Of a DNA stretch of 64,000 nt, positions 47,401-55,628 are shown in pieces; the first letter of the stretch is position 1; each line of letters opens with the position of its first letter. The translations under genes and the position numbers were made by a program. Origin of the DNA: Methylocapsa aurea (GTDB taxonomy: Bacteria; Pseudomonadota; Alphaproteobacteria; Rhizobiales; Beijerinckiaceae); assembly GCF_000746085.1 (NCBI RefSeq), contig NZ_JQKO01000008.1, positions 124,001 through 188,000 on the forward strand, in the 5' to 3' direction. Below the pieces are notes generated by a model, which was not told the DNA's origin, made no database searches, and saw only the letters and a list, made by a program, of their open reading frames with translations.

Positions 47401-48258
47401 TCAATATTTGGCGACGACCGGAGCGGGGTGGTAGGTGTCGAACTTGTAGCTGAACCCGACCTGGACCCGGTTTTCGGCAAGGTGATGGCGGACGTTGGAA
47501 TAAATCGCTTCGCCGAAGAAGGGGGTGTAGGAATTGACGAGGTAGTTGGTGGTGCGGCCGAAATCGGTATAGCGATATTCCGCCCGAATCGACCAGTTGT
47601 TGGTCACGGCGTACTCGATGCCGCCGCCGGCGGTCCAGCCGACGCGGGTTGACGAGAAGCTGTCGTGGCCGCCGAAGTAATTCGGGTAGAGGATGTTGCC
47701 GCCGTAGGTGGTGTTGAGGCTGGTGTTGAACCCACCGAAGGCGACGCCGCCTGTCCCGTAAAGCAGGACGCGGTCGAAGGCGATGCCGATGCGGCCGCGG
47801 ATCGAACCCTGAACGCCCAGGCTCGTGTGGACGGATGTGGGGATGAAGTCCGCATAATAGGTGCTGTAGGGCGAGAAGTTGACGGTCTTGCTCAGGCTGG
47901 AGCCGTCGACGTCGCCTTCGAGACCCAACACCCACTGGTTGATCTGCAGATTGTACCCGACATGAGCGCCGCCGATCACGCCGCTGGCGTTCTGGTTGTG
48001 GTGATAGGCGTCGGCAAAATAGACCGGGCCTAGCTGCGCGATTGGGTCGAGATAGTAAAAGCCGTTGTGGTTGAAGTCGCTGTTGTGGTTCGTCCAACCG
48101 TAGCCAATCTGGCCGCCGAGATAGACGCCGGTCCAGGTGAAGATCGGCGCGGGCGGCAGATAGACTGGCGGCGGGGCGCGCGAGGGAAGATCAGCCGCGA
48201 GGGCCGATCCGGCGAGAGCGACGGCGCCAACCGACGCCATGAGAAGTTTACGAAGCAT
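47401..48258 (-). CDS. Omp25/Omp31-like barrel protein, tandem copy 2
   Basis: The protein is 285 residues from ATG 48258 behind AAAGGAG; the leader is identical to that of copy 1 for about 33 bases. The signal peptide and first 50 residues are almost the same as copy 1. The extracellular loops differ: the first is His/Asn/Tyr-rich (NHNSDFNHNGFYY, YHHNQNASG), others are Tyr/Asn-rich. The barrel strands and the C-terminal HPAPVVAKY are conserved. Loop divergence with conserved strands is the expected pattern for surface-exposed paralogs. Confidence 0.93.
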   Translation of the reverse strand: MLRKLLMASVGAVALAGSALAADLPSRAPPPVYLPPAPIFTWTGVYLGGQIGYGWTNHNSDFNHNGFYYLDPIAQLGPVYFADAYHHNQNASGVIGGAHVGYNLQINQWVLGLEGDVDGSSLSKTVNFSPYSTYYADFIPTSVHTSLGVQGSIRGRIGIAFDRVLLYGTGGVAFGGFNTSLNTTYGGNILYPNYFGGHDSFSSTRVGWTAGGGIEYAVTNNWSIRAEYRYTDFGRTTNYLVNSYTPFFGEAIYSNVRHHLAENRVQVGFSYKFDTYHPAPVVAKY

Positions 48259-48368
48259 AGGCTTTCTCCTTTCCGGAAGCTGAAGCATCTGCAAATTACC
48301 CGGTTTGGATCGGCCTACAACTGATATTGGGCGAAAGTTGGCCCTGGAATGGCGCAATTCCGGCCTCT

Positions 48369-48384
48369 GTGACCTTGATACAAC
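48369..48384 (-). promoter_or_regulatory. Conserved 16-bp motif upstream of omp copy 2
   Basis: On the minus strand it reads GTTGTATCAAGGTCAC, 111 bases before the start codon. It matches the motif of copy 1 at 14 of 16 positions, and similarity continues for some 20 bases (CGGAATTGCG). Confidence 0.6.
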
Positions 48385-48463
48385 ACGAAGGGATTGGAGA
48401 TTGGCCGAGGCGCCTGCGCGAGCGCCAACAAACCCTGCCAAATGCTTAACCAATCCGCTAGGA

Positions 48464-48500
48464 CAACAAAAAACCCGGCCTTTTGAAGCCGGGTTTTCTT
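48464..48500. terminator. Bidirectional terminator after omp copy 3
   Basis: AAAACCCGGC (48470-48479) and GCCGGGTTTT (48488-48497) are perfect inverse copies with an eight-base loop. The A run on the left serves as T run for the minus strand. Confidence 0.9.
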
Positions 48501-48536
48501 TGTGTTTCGCTGAGCGAGTCGCTCGATCGCTTGATT

Positions 48537-49343
48537 TCAGTATTTGGCGACGACCGGAGCGGGAGCGAAAGAATCAAACTTGTAGCTGAACCCGATCTGA
48601 ACCTGATTTTGGGTATAATGATGCTTCACGTTCGCGCCGGGGAACAACAGGCTTGGGGCCGGGAACGAATTGATGAGATAATCCGTGTAGCGCCCAAAAT
48701 CGGAATAGCGATATTCCGCCTGGATCGACCAATTGTTGGTGATGGCGTATTCGATGCCGCCGCCGACCGTCCAGCCGGCGCGCGTTCTCGAAAGGTTGTC
48801 ATAGCCGAGGAACGTCGAATAGCTGGTTTCAAGGCCGGTGAAGGCGGCGCCGCCGGTGGCGAATAACAGGACCCGATCGAAGGCGATGCCGGCGCGCAGG
48901 CGGATCGATCCTTGAACGTTCGCGCGGGTCGTGAATGTGGAGCCGGTCAAGAAGCCAGCGCCGAAATTCTGGCTGATGCTTGTCCCGTTGACATCGCCTT
49001 CGAGGCCAGCGACCCATTGGCCGATCTGCAGATTGTAGCCAAGATGCGCGCCGCCGATCACGCCGCCTGGGTTGAAGTTGATCGGAAAGCTCGTGGCCGG
49101 AATGCCGGGGATCACGCCTTGGTCGGGAATGATGATATCGGGCGTGCCGGGGTCAAACAATGTGGCGCTATCGCGGCCCCAGCCGTAACCGACCTGACCA
49201 CCGATGTAGAGGCCGGTCCAGGTGAAAATCGGCGCGGGCGGCAGATAGGGCGGCGGCGGGGCGCGGGAGGGGAGATCGGCCGCGACAGCGGATCCAGCGA
49301 GGGCAACGGCGCCAGCCGATGCCAAGAGAACTTTGCGTAACAT
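48537..49343 (-). CDS. Omp25/Omp31-like barrel protein, tandem copy 3
   Basis: The protein is 268 residues from ATG 49343; upstream open frame is leader. Signal MLRKVLLASAGAVALAGSAV, then AADLPSRAPPPPYLPPAP. Its first loop is Asp/Pro/Ile-rich (DPGTPDIIIPDQGVIPGIPA), unlike copies 1 and 2. The strands GVIGGAHLGYNLQIGQWVAG, GSIRLRAGIAFDRVLLFATG and GGGIEYAITNNWSIQAEYRY are conserved, and it ends APAPVVAKY. The leader is related to but not identical with copies 1 and 2. Confidence 0.93.
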   Translation of the reverse strand: MLRKVLLASAGAVALAGSAVAADLPSRAPPPPYLPPAPIFTWTGLYIGGQVGYGWGRDSATLFDPGTPDIIIPDQGVIPGIPATSFPINFNPGGVIGGAHLGYNLQIGQWVAGLEGDVNGTSISQNFGAGFLTGSTFTTRANVQGSIRLRAGIAFDRVLLFATGGAAFTGLETSYSTFLGYDNLSRTRAGWTVGGGIEYAITNNWSIQAEYRYSDFGRYTDYLINSFPAPSLLFPGANVKHHYTQNQVQIGFSYKFDSFAPAPVVAKY

Positions 49344-49454
49344 GGGCTGTCTCCTTCTTTGAAACCTCAAGCTCCGGCAAATTACGCCGTTTGGGCTTGT
49401 CAACAACCCTTGCGGGTGCAAAAGGGGCCCCGGATGCGCGCTATTTGGAAGGCT

Positions 49455-49470
49455 GTGACCAGAATGCAAC
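49455..49470 (-). promoter_or_regulatory. Conserved 16-bp motif upstream of omp copy 3
   Basis: On the minus strand it reads GTTGCATTCTGGTCAC, 112 bases before the start codon. The sequence around it has diverged more than between copies 1 and 2, so conservation of these 16 bases points to function. I found no copy at this distance before omp copy 4 or the solitary omp at 35752. Confidence 0.6.
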
Positions 49471-49601
49471 GTTACGGATGTTGCGGAGCCCGCGAATCGC
49501 CGCCTTGCGCCGCGGTTGAGCAAATTGCCGCGGTTGGGAGGCGCGGCTCTCATGGGGTGAGGATCCGATAAGCCAGAGCTTTGCCCCTCGATCGCTTCCG
49601 G

Positions 49602-49637
49602 CAAAAAAAAAGAACCCGGCCGAAAATGGCCGGGTCT
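49602..49637. terminator. Terminator after omp copy 4
   Basis: ACCCGGCC (49614-49621) and GGCCGGGT (49628-49635) form a perfect 8-bp stem. The A run at 49603-49611 gives a strong T run on the minus strand. The 260 bp between here and the copy 3 start otherwise hold only its promoter region. Confidence 0.9.
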
Positions 49638-49739
49638 GGGAATCATTGTGGAAGGGTGGAAGCGGCTGTCTCGGGGGCCGCCTTGAAAAAAGGCGCGTCA
49701 ATTGCCTCCGGGCCCGCCAGGCCTATAAAGGCCCACTGC

Positions 49740-50462
49740 CTAATATCTTGCCGTCGCCGGCCCGGCAAACGGATCGAACTTGTAGCTGAAGCCGGCCCGG
49801 ATCGCGTTCTCGGTCTCCTTATGGCGCACAATGGCGCCGGGTGCAGAATTATAGGGATAGTCCTGGACGGAGCCATAATCGGTGTAGCGATATTCGGCCC
49901 GGACCGACCAATTGCCGGTGAGGGCATATTCGATTCCGCCGCCGACGGTCCAGCCGGCGCGGGTTTTCGATAGCGTGTCGTAGCCGAGGAAGCTCGCATA
50001 AGTGTTCTTGAGGCTGGCGAATGCGCCGCCGGCCGTCGCGTAAATCAGGGCGCGGTCCAAAGCCACGCCGACACGGGCGCGGATCGACCCCTGCACCGGG
50101 ATTTCCGTTCCGTAGGCGATGAAATTCGAGTTGAAAGTTTTCTTGTAGCCCGAACCCTCGACGTCGCCTTCCAGCCCGACGACGATCTGGTTGAATTGGG
50201 CGTTATAGCCAACGTGGGCGCCGCCAATGATCCCCGACGGACCGAAATGGCTGGAGTAAATGGCGAACGGACTGGCGACGGTGTATTCGTCATTGCCCCA
50301 CGCATAGCCGAGCTGACCGCCGAGGTAGAGGCCGGACCAGGTGAAAAGCGGAACCGGCGGCGTATAGACGGGCGGCGCGTCGCGGTACGGAAGGTCGGCC
50401 GCGAGGGCCGGCCCGGCGATAGCGGCGAGAGCGGTCGCCGCCAAAAGCAACCTTCGAATCAT
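49740..50462 (-). CDS. Omp25/Omp31-like barrel protein, tandem copy 4
   Basis: The protein is 240 residues from ATG 50462 behind GAAAGGGG. Signal MIRRLLLAATALAAIAGPAL, then AADLPYRDAPPVYTPPVPLF. Strands GIIGGAHVGYNAQFNQIVVG, GSIRARVGVALDRALIYATA and GGGIEYALTGNWSVRAEYRY are conserved, and it ends AGPATARY. It is the most diverged of the four: its leader, upstream region and C-terminus differ, so it is probably an older duplicate. Confidence 0.93.
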   Translation of the reverse strand: MIRRLLLAATALAAIAGPALAADLPYRDAPPVYTPPVPLFTWSGLYLGGQLGYAWGNDEYTVASPFAIYSSHFGPSGIIGGAHVGYNAQFNQIVVGLEGDVEGSGYKKTFNSNFIAYGTEIPVQGSIRARVGVALDRALIYATAGGAFASLKNTYASFLGYDTLSKTRAGWTVGGGIEYALTGNWSVRAEYRYTDYGSVQDYPYNSAPGAIVRHKETENAIRAGFSYKFDPFAGPATARY

Positions 50463-50861
50463 TGATTTGTCCCCTTTCAAAGGTTCTCAGTTGTCAGAAG
50501 AAACTGTTCCAATCCAGCGAGGCGCGACCTGGAAAGGGAGTAACTTGGACAAATTGTTCTTGTGTCCGAGCCAGTGTAGCAATCCTTCTGCGCTGCAATT
50601 CCAAGGTTTGAGCCGCAGCGGGATCGATCGATGCAACATTTAGATTTCATTACGTAAATATGATGGAAACTCCTTACCAAACTGTCTCGAAAGTTGCTTA
50701 CCGAAATTTCTTGAAATTGAACTTTGTCGATGGATCTGTTAGCAGTTGCGGCGGGATGGCGCCAAGCAAGCGTCACGCGGCCGGAAGCATGGTCTGGTGG
50801 GATAGGATTGGGGGTAGGCCGGGCGCCGGCCTCGGGCAAAGCGGAGGTCGGTTGGCGTTAG
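50463..50861. other. 400-bp gap upstream of omp copy 4
   Basis: It presumably carries the minus-strand promoter of omp copy 4. It is AT-richer than average around 50560-50740. Short open frames on both strands have no support. No hairpin or repeat stands out until the family A copy at 50862. Confidence 0.4.
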
Positions 50862-50945
50862 AAGGCGCCAGTTCGCATTAAGAAAGTGCGCTAAGGCAAA
50901 ATGTGAAAGCCGCTTTTTGATTTTCACGGAATCTGAAAGCGCTTT
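50862..50945. repeat. Mosaic repeat, family A copy 4 (shortened)
   Basis: GCGCCAGTTCGCATTAAGAA, AGTGCGCTAAGGCAAAATGT and GGAATCTGAAAGCGCTTT match the family. The GAGCATTTT-type edge is missing or diverged. It ends three bases before tRNA-Ser(UGA). Confidence 0.75.
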
Positions 50946-50948
50946 GCT

Positions 50949-51038
50949 GGAAGGGTGGCCGAGTGGTTTAAGGCAGCGGTCTTGAAAACCGCCGTGGGTG
51001 CAAGCCCACCGTGGGTTCGAATCCCACCTCTTCCGCCA
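50949..51038 (+). tRNA. tRNA-Ser (anticodon UGA)
   Basis: Acceptor stem GGAAGGG pairs with CTCTTCC (one G-T). The D arm reads TGGCCGAGTGGTTTAAGGCA. The anticodon loop CTTGAAA gives UGA (UCN codons). The long variable arm CGTGGGTGCAAGCCCACCG marks serine class II, and the T loop is GGTTCGAATCC. Discriminator G and CCA are encoded (51035-51038). Confidence 0.97.
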
Positions 51039-51474
51039 ATGTGCCCCGCTGACTAAGTGAAATCAGAGCGTGTTTTGAGGGGGCTGCGGCGGCCTTGCAA
51101 CTTTGCGATTGGCCTGCCCTGGCGAGTCGGCGGGGAAAATCTCGGACAATCTGCCGCAGTCGCCGACGGGCTCGCGCCCTGCGCCATCCCATCAATCTTA
51201 TCCGGCCCGCATCCGCCGCGCGCATCCGGTCGCGGTCTCTGCGGCAGGGGCGGCCGATCCGGCGCCGAAACCGACGTCGCTCCGATCGATGTGGCGTTGG
51301 GGCGGGCTGCAGGGGCCGCCGCGCGCCGCAAACCGTGGGGGCCGAGCGCGGATCGTGACGAATAGGGTCATGATCGTTGGCGGGACATTCGGAAGAGGCG
51401 AAGCTTTCGCGATTTGCCAGGAAACCTCCGGCTCGCACGTCATTTCTTAAATCGATTGAGAGGGGGGGACGCCA
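51039..51474. other. 436-bp gap between tRNA-Ser and the ATPase fusion gene
   Basis: It is GC-rich at 51080-51350, with open frames on both strands (for example 51057-51365 plus, 51198-51443 minus) that look like chance reading of high-GC DNA. None has a ribosome site. It could be a decayed gene. No second copy of the tRNA 3' end was seen that would mark an attachment site. GAGAGGGGGG (51457-51466) is the ribosome site of the next gene. Confidence 0.4.
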
Positions 51475-54400
51475 ATGTTCAATGAGCGGACCATCCGCCG
51501 CGCGCTCATCGTCGTCGCGTTGACGGGGCTCGTCGTCGGGCTCGCCGCCGCTTTCGCGGGACGCGGCGGGCTCGCGCGCTGGATTTGGGCCGCCGGCTCC
51601 ATTCCCGTGGCCGGGGCGCTGGCCGTCTCGATCGCGCGCGACGTTTGGGCCGGCAGGGTTGGCGTCGACGCGGTCGCGCTCTTGTCGATGGCGGCCGCTT
51701 TGGCGCTCGGCGAAACGCTGGCTGGAGCGGTTGTCGCCGTTATGTATGCCGGCGGCGCCGCGCTGGAGGATTTCGCGGTCGGACGCGCCGAGCGGGATCT
51801 GAAATCGCTCGTCGATCGCGCGCCCCGCATTGCGCATCGGCGGATCGACGGATCGATCGAAGATGCGCCGGTCGAGCAGGTTTCGATCGGAGACGCCCTT
51901 CTGGTCCGGGCCGGCGAGGTGGTTCCCGTTGATGGCCTGATCGCCAGCCCCAGCGCCTCTCTCGACGAATCGGCGGTGACGGGAGAGCCGATCCCGGTCG
52001 CGCGGCGAGTTGGGGAGGCGGCGCGCAGCGGCGCGATCAATGCGGGCGAGACATTCGAGATGCGGGCGTTGGCGAGCGCTGGCGAAAGCACCTATGCCGG
52101 GATCGTCAAAATGGTGGCGGCGGCGCAGACCGCCAAGGCCCCCTTCATTCGGATGGCGGATCGCTATGCGCTGCTGCTTTTGCCCGTGACGCTTCTAACG
52201 GCGGGCGCGGCCTGGGCGCTTTCGCATGACCCTATTCGAGGGCTGGCGGTGCTTGTGGCGGCGACGCCTTGTCCGCTGATCCTGGCGGCGCCGGTGGCGT
52301 TCATCGCTGGCGCCGCCCAGGCCGCCCAGCGCGGCATCTTGATCAAAGGCGGCGGCCCGCTCGAGGCGCTCGCCCGCGCCCATACCGTGATGTTCGATAA
52401 GACCGGGACGCTCACCGTTGGCGGAGCCCGGCTGGTCGCCGTCGAGACCGCGCCAGGCCAAGACCCCAATGAGGCGCTGCGACTTGCAGCCTCGCTCGAG
52501 CAAGCCTCGCAGCATGTCGTGGCGGGCGCCATCGTCGCCGCCGCGCGTGGAAAGGGCTTGGCCCTGGAGATCCCGGAAATGGTGCGCGAGACAATGGGAT
52601 CCGGACTCGAAGGCGTCGTCGGCGGGCGCAAGGTCCGGATCGGTTCGCATCAGCTTGTCCATGGCGGCGCGCAGCCGGAGGAGTGGGCGGGCCGGGCGCT
52701 CCGGCGGGCGTCCTGGCGCTCCGCCCTCAGCGTCTTCGTTTCCGTGGAGGGGCGCATAATCGGCGCCTTGCTGCTCGCGGACGAACTGCGGCGCGAGACG
52801 CCGCGGGCTGTCCAGGCGCTGCGGGCCGCCGGCGTGGCGCGGATCGTCATGGTGACGGGCGATCGGGCCGACGCGGCCGAAACGATCGGCGCCGCGCTCG
52901 ATCTCGATGAAGTGCTCGCCGACCGCGTCCCGTCCGATAAGGTCGAAGCCGTCGCCATCGAGCAGCGGCGCAACCCGACGCTCATGGTCGGCGATGGCAT
53001 CAATGACGCTCCAGCCCTGGCGGCGGCCGATGTCGGCATCGCCATGGGCGCGCGCGGCGCGAGCGCATCGTCCGAGGCGGCCGATGTGGTGATCCTCGTC
53101 GATCGGATCGATCGCGTTTCGGATGCGGTCAAAATCGCGCGCCGCACGCGCGCCATCGCCCTGCAGAGCATTGTCGTGGGGATGGGGCTTTCCGGAATCG
53201 CCATGGCCGCCGCCGCGGCGGGTTGGCTCACTCCGGTCGCCGGCGCCCTGATCCAGGAGGGCATAGACGTCGCCGTTATCCTCAATGCGTTGCGGGCGCT
53301 GAGCCCGCGCCGGGCCTCGCACCGGCCAGCGATGCCGGCCGCCGCCGCCGGGGTTCTTCGCGCCGATCACGAAAGGCTCGACGCAAGTCTCGACCGTCTG
53401 CGCCAGATCGCGGACGCCTTGGATGACGCCGAAGCCGAGGCCGCCGTGGCCTATATTGTCGAGGCCAATCGCATTATCGGAACGCAAATCGTCGAACACG
53501 AACGCGACGACGAAAGCTCTGTCTATCCCCGGCTCGCGGGCTTCCTCGCGGACGACCACGGCCTATCCGCCATGAGCCGCGCGCATCGCGAGATCCTTCA
53601 CCTCGCCAAGCTCCTGACGCGGCTGACGGATGGGCTCCGCCCACACGAAACGGACCGATACCTGATCCGGGATGCGCAGCGCATCGTCGAATCGATCGAA
53701 TCCCTCGTGCGCATGCATAATGCGCAGGAAGAGGACATCTACCAACATGCGATCGCCGATTGGGACGGCGAGGCGCAATCGGTCGAGGGCGCGCAACCCG
53801 GAGCGATCAGCGCTGCCGAGCCGCAAGTCGCCGCGAAAACCAGCCGGGGCTGGCGAACAGCGGTCGCCGCGCTCGCCCTGCTGGTCGCTGGAGGCGGGGC
53901 GCTCTATTGGTCTTTGCGCTACGACCACGGCGCTCGCTATATTACGCAGAAGCTCGATCGGGGGCCGGTGGCGCCCACTGTCCTTGCGAGCGGCGCGGTC
54001 CAGCCGATTATCGCGGCGGAAGTCACATCCCATGTGTCCGGAGCGATCGAGGTTCTCTCCTGCGACGCCGGCGCAAAGGTAAGAGCGGGCCAGCTTTGCG
54101 CCAAGATCGATCCGCGCCCCTATCAGGATTCCGTCGAGCGGGCCAAGGTCGATCTCGCCACCGCCAAGGCGCGGCTGGAAATCGACAAGGCCGCTCTCGT
54201 TCGGGCAAAAGCGGCCCTCGACCCTAACGAGGCCAAGGCAAAGCGCCGCACCGCTTCGCGAAAGGCGTTGGAGGCTTCGAGGAAAGCGTATGAGCAGGCC
54301 TTGGCGCGGACAAGCCTCGGCGAGGCGTCGATCGCAAGGAGTCAAGCAGCTCTGGAGGCGTCCCAGATCGACCTTGCGCATACTGATATTATCTCGCCCA

Positions 54401-55020
54401 TCGATGGGACGGTGGTGTCTCGCGCCGCCGAAATCGGTCAGATGGTCGAGGCGAACGCGCGGGCCCCCCTCTTTGCGATCGCAGCGAATTTCGCCATTAT
54501 GCAGGTCGGCGCCAAAGTTGGCGAAACCGACATCGGCAAGATCAAGCTTGGCGACAAGGCCCGATTCGCCATCCAGTCGTTGCCGGACCATTTTTTCGCC
54601 GGAGAGGTGACGCAAATCCGTCCCTCGGCGCCGACGGCTGAGTCGGGCGCGGCCTATGATGTCGTCATAGCCGCGCCCAATCCGGATCTCTTGCTTGAAC
54701 CTGGGATGATGGCGGCAATCACAATTGTGGGCGAGCGGCGCGACAACGTCCTTCGCGCGCCGGATCGGGCGCTGCGCTTCAAGCCCGAGGATGCGGCGCT
54801 TCCGAACGGCGCCGTTGGGCAAGCGCCGCCCCCGGAGGGCTGGTCGCGCGTCTGGATCCTGCGCGATGGAAAGGCGATGCCGGTTTCGGTCCAACTTGGC
54901 TTAAGCGATGGCGTCTACGCGGAAATCGTCAAGGGAGACGTGCGGCCGGGTGACCAGGCGATCCTGGAAATTGTCGATGAGAGGCCCGCGCCATCAGGCG
55001 GGGCTCCGTCGAATAGATAG
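51475..55020 (+). CDS. Fusion: P1B-5-type metal ATPase, hemerythrin domain, periplasmic adaptor (MacA/HlyD-like)
   Basis: One uninterrupted 1181-residue frame, ATG 51475 with GAGAGGGGGG upstream. Residues 1-612 are a P1B ATPase. Eight helices are predicted (about 9-28, 34-54, 64-82, 84-104, 231-250, 257-281, 563-584, 588-610). TGEP is at 169, the metal motif T264-P-C266-P-L, the phosphorylated D308 in DKTGTLT, and GDGIND at 506-511. His347-Val replaces the usual His-Pro. TPC is the P1B-5 (Nia) signature; Nia of S. meliloti is linked to Ni and Fe and ends in hemerythrin. Residues about 627-758 are a hemerythrin domain (H632, H675, D679/E680, H704, H709, H748, E752/E753). Helix 796-815 leads to an adaptor: lipoyl-like domain 849-882, helical hairpin about 886-975, beta-barrel to 1181. 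No ABC or RND pump gene lies beside it. Confidence 0.9.
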   Translation: MFNERTIRRALIVVALTGLVVGLAAAFAGRGGLARWIWAAGSIPVAGALAVSIARDVWAGRVGVDAVALLSMAAALALGETLAGAVVAVMYAGGAALEDFAVGRAERDLKSLVDRAPRIAHRRIDGSIEDAPVEQVSIGDALLVRAGEVVPVDGLIASPSASLDESAVTGEPIPVARRVGEAARSGAINAGETFEMRALASAGESTYAGIVKMVAAAQTAKAPFIRMADRYALLLLPVTLLTAGAAWALSHDPIRGLAVLVAATPCPLILAAPVAFIAGAAQAAQRGILIKGGGPLEALARAHTVMFDKTGTLTVGGARLVAVETAPGQDPNEALRLAASLEQASQHVVAGAIVAAARGKGLALEIPEMVRETMGSGLEGVVGGRKVRIGSHQLVHGGAQPEEWAGRALRRASWRSALSVFVSVEGRIIGALLLADELRRETPRAVQALRAAGVARIVMVTGDRADAAETIGAALDLDEVLADRVPSDKVEAVAIEQRRNPTLMVGDGINDAPALAAADVGIAMGARGASASSEAADVVILVDRIDRVSDAVKIARRTRAIALQSIVVGMGLSGIAMAAAAAGWLTPVAGALIQEGIDVAVILNALRALSPRRASHRPAMPAAAAGVLRADHERLDASLDRLRQIADALDDAEAEAAVAYIVEANRIIGTQIVEHERDDESSVYPRLAGFLADDHGLSAMSRAHREILHLAKLLTRLTDGLRPHETDRYLIRDAQRIVESIESLVRMHNAQEEDIYQHAIADWDGEAQSVEGAQPGAISAAEPQVAAKTSRGWRTAVAALALLVAGGGALYWSLRYDHGARYITQKLDRGPVAPTVLASGAVQPIIAAEVTSHVSGAIEVLSCDAGAKVRAGQLCAKIDPRPYQDSVERAKVDLATAKARLEIDKAALVRAKAALDPNEAKAKRRTASRKALEASRKAYEQALARTSLGEASIARSQAALEASQIDLAHTDIISPIDGTVVSRAAEIGQMVEANARAPLFAIAANFAIMQVGAKVGETDIGKIKLGDKARFAIQSLPDHFFAGEVTQIRPSAPTAESGAAYDVVIAAPNPDLLLEPGMMAAITIVGERRDNVLRAPDRALRFKPEDAALPNGAVGQAPPPEGWSRVWILRDGKAMPVSVQLGLSDGVYAEIVKGDVRPGDQAILEIVDERPAPSGGAPSNR

Positions 55021-55399
55021 GACGCCCCGCGCGCCGGCGCGGATCTCAGCGCCTGTTGCAGTTTGACGCTTGATGATTGCCGAACGGCGATGCCGCTGGT
55101 CGAAGGGGCGATCGACTTTTTCGGAATACAAGGCGTCGAAGGCCAGCACACTTTGATGAGAAATGCAGATTCTCCAATATATTTTTTGCAATGAGCGTCG
55201 ATGCATCAAGTAGAATTTATAAATAGTCCTTGTATTTTTGCGGATGCAGGGCTATGTTAGCTAGGTCGATACACGGTTAGATGACTTAGCTTTGCGCCTC
55301 AAAATGGCGAAGCCGATAATATCCTTGCCTGAAAAATGCGATTTCGACGGCCAGCGGTTTCGCGGGCAAGCTTAAACTATGTTTGTGAAAGGGGTTTCC
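55021..55399. other. AT-rich 380-bp leader region of the cold-shock gene
   Basis: The segment 55160-55260 is markedly AT-rich (for example AATATATTTTTTGCAATG and GTAGAATTTATAAATAGTCC) and probably contains the promoter, with a long untranslated leader to ATG 55400 as is usual for cold-shock genes. I see no coding frame and no clear terminator for the upstream fusion gene. Confidence 0.45.
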
Positions 55400-55612
55400 A
55401 TGACTAAGGGAACCGTTAAGTGGTTCAATTTCCAGAAGGGCTTCGGCTTCATAGAGCCGGATGACGGCGGCAGCGATGCTTTCGTCCATATCAGCGCCGT
55501 GGAGCGCGCCGGCCTCAGCGACTTGTGCGAAGGTCAGAAGGTGGGCTTTGAGCTCGTCGCTGACCGGAAGAGCGGCAAGATGTCGGCCGATAGCCTCAAG
55601 GTTCTGGACTGA
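55400..55612 (+). CDS. Cold-shock domain protein
   Basis: The 70-residue protein starts at ATG 55400 behind GAAAGGGG; ATG 55379 in frame lacks a site. It is a single cold-shock OB fold: TKGTVKWFNFQKGFGFIEPD with RNP1 KGFGFI, and DAFVHIS as RNP2, ending SGKMSADSLKVLD. It binds single-stranded RNA and acts as an RNA chaperone. Paralogs are usual, so a specific csp number cannot be given. Confidence 0.95.
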   Translation: MTKGTVKWFNFQKGFGFIEPDDGGSDAFVHISAVERAGLSDLCEGQKVGFELVADRKSGKMSADSLKVLD

Positions 55613-55628
55613 TTGCGCTCTCGGCGGC

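Noticed and set aside
51057-51365. 102-codon frame after tRNA-Ser(UGA)
   Set aside because: Gly/Arg/Pro-rich, no ribosome site; also open in other frames, as expected for high-GC spacer.
51039-55020. Integrated genomic island at tRNA-Ser(UGA)
   Set aside because: The position next to a tRNA 3' end is suggestive, but I found no duplicated tRNA end, integrase or composition change.
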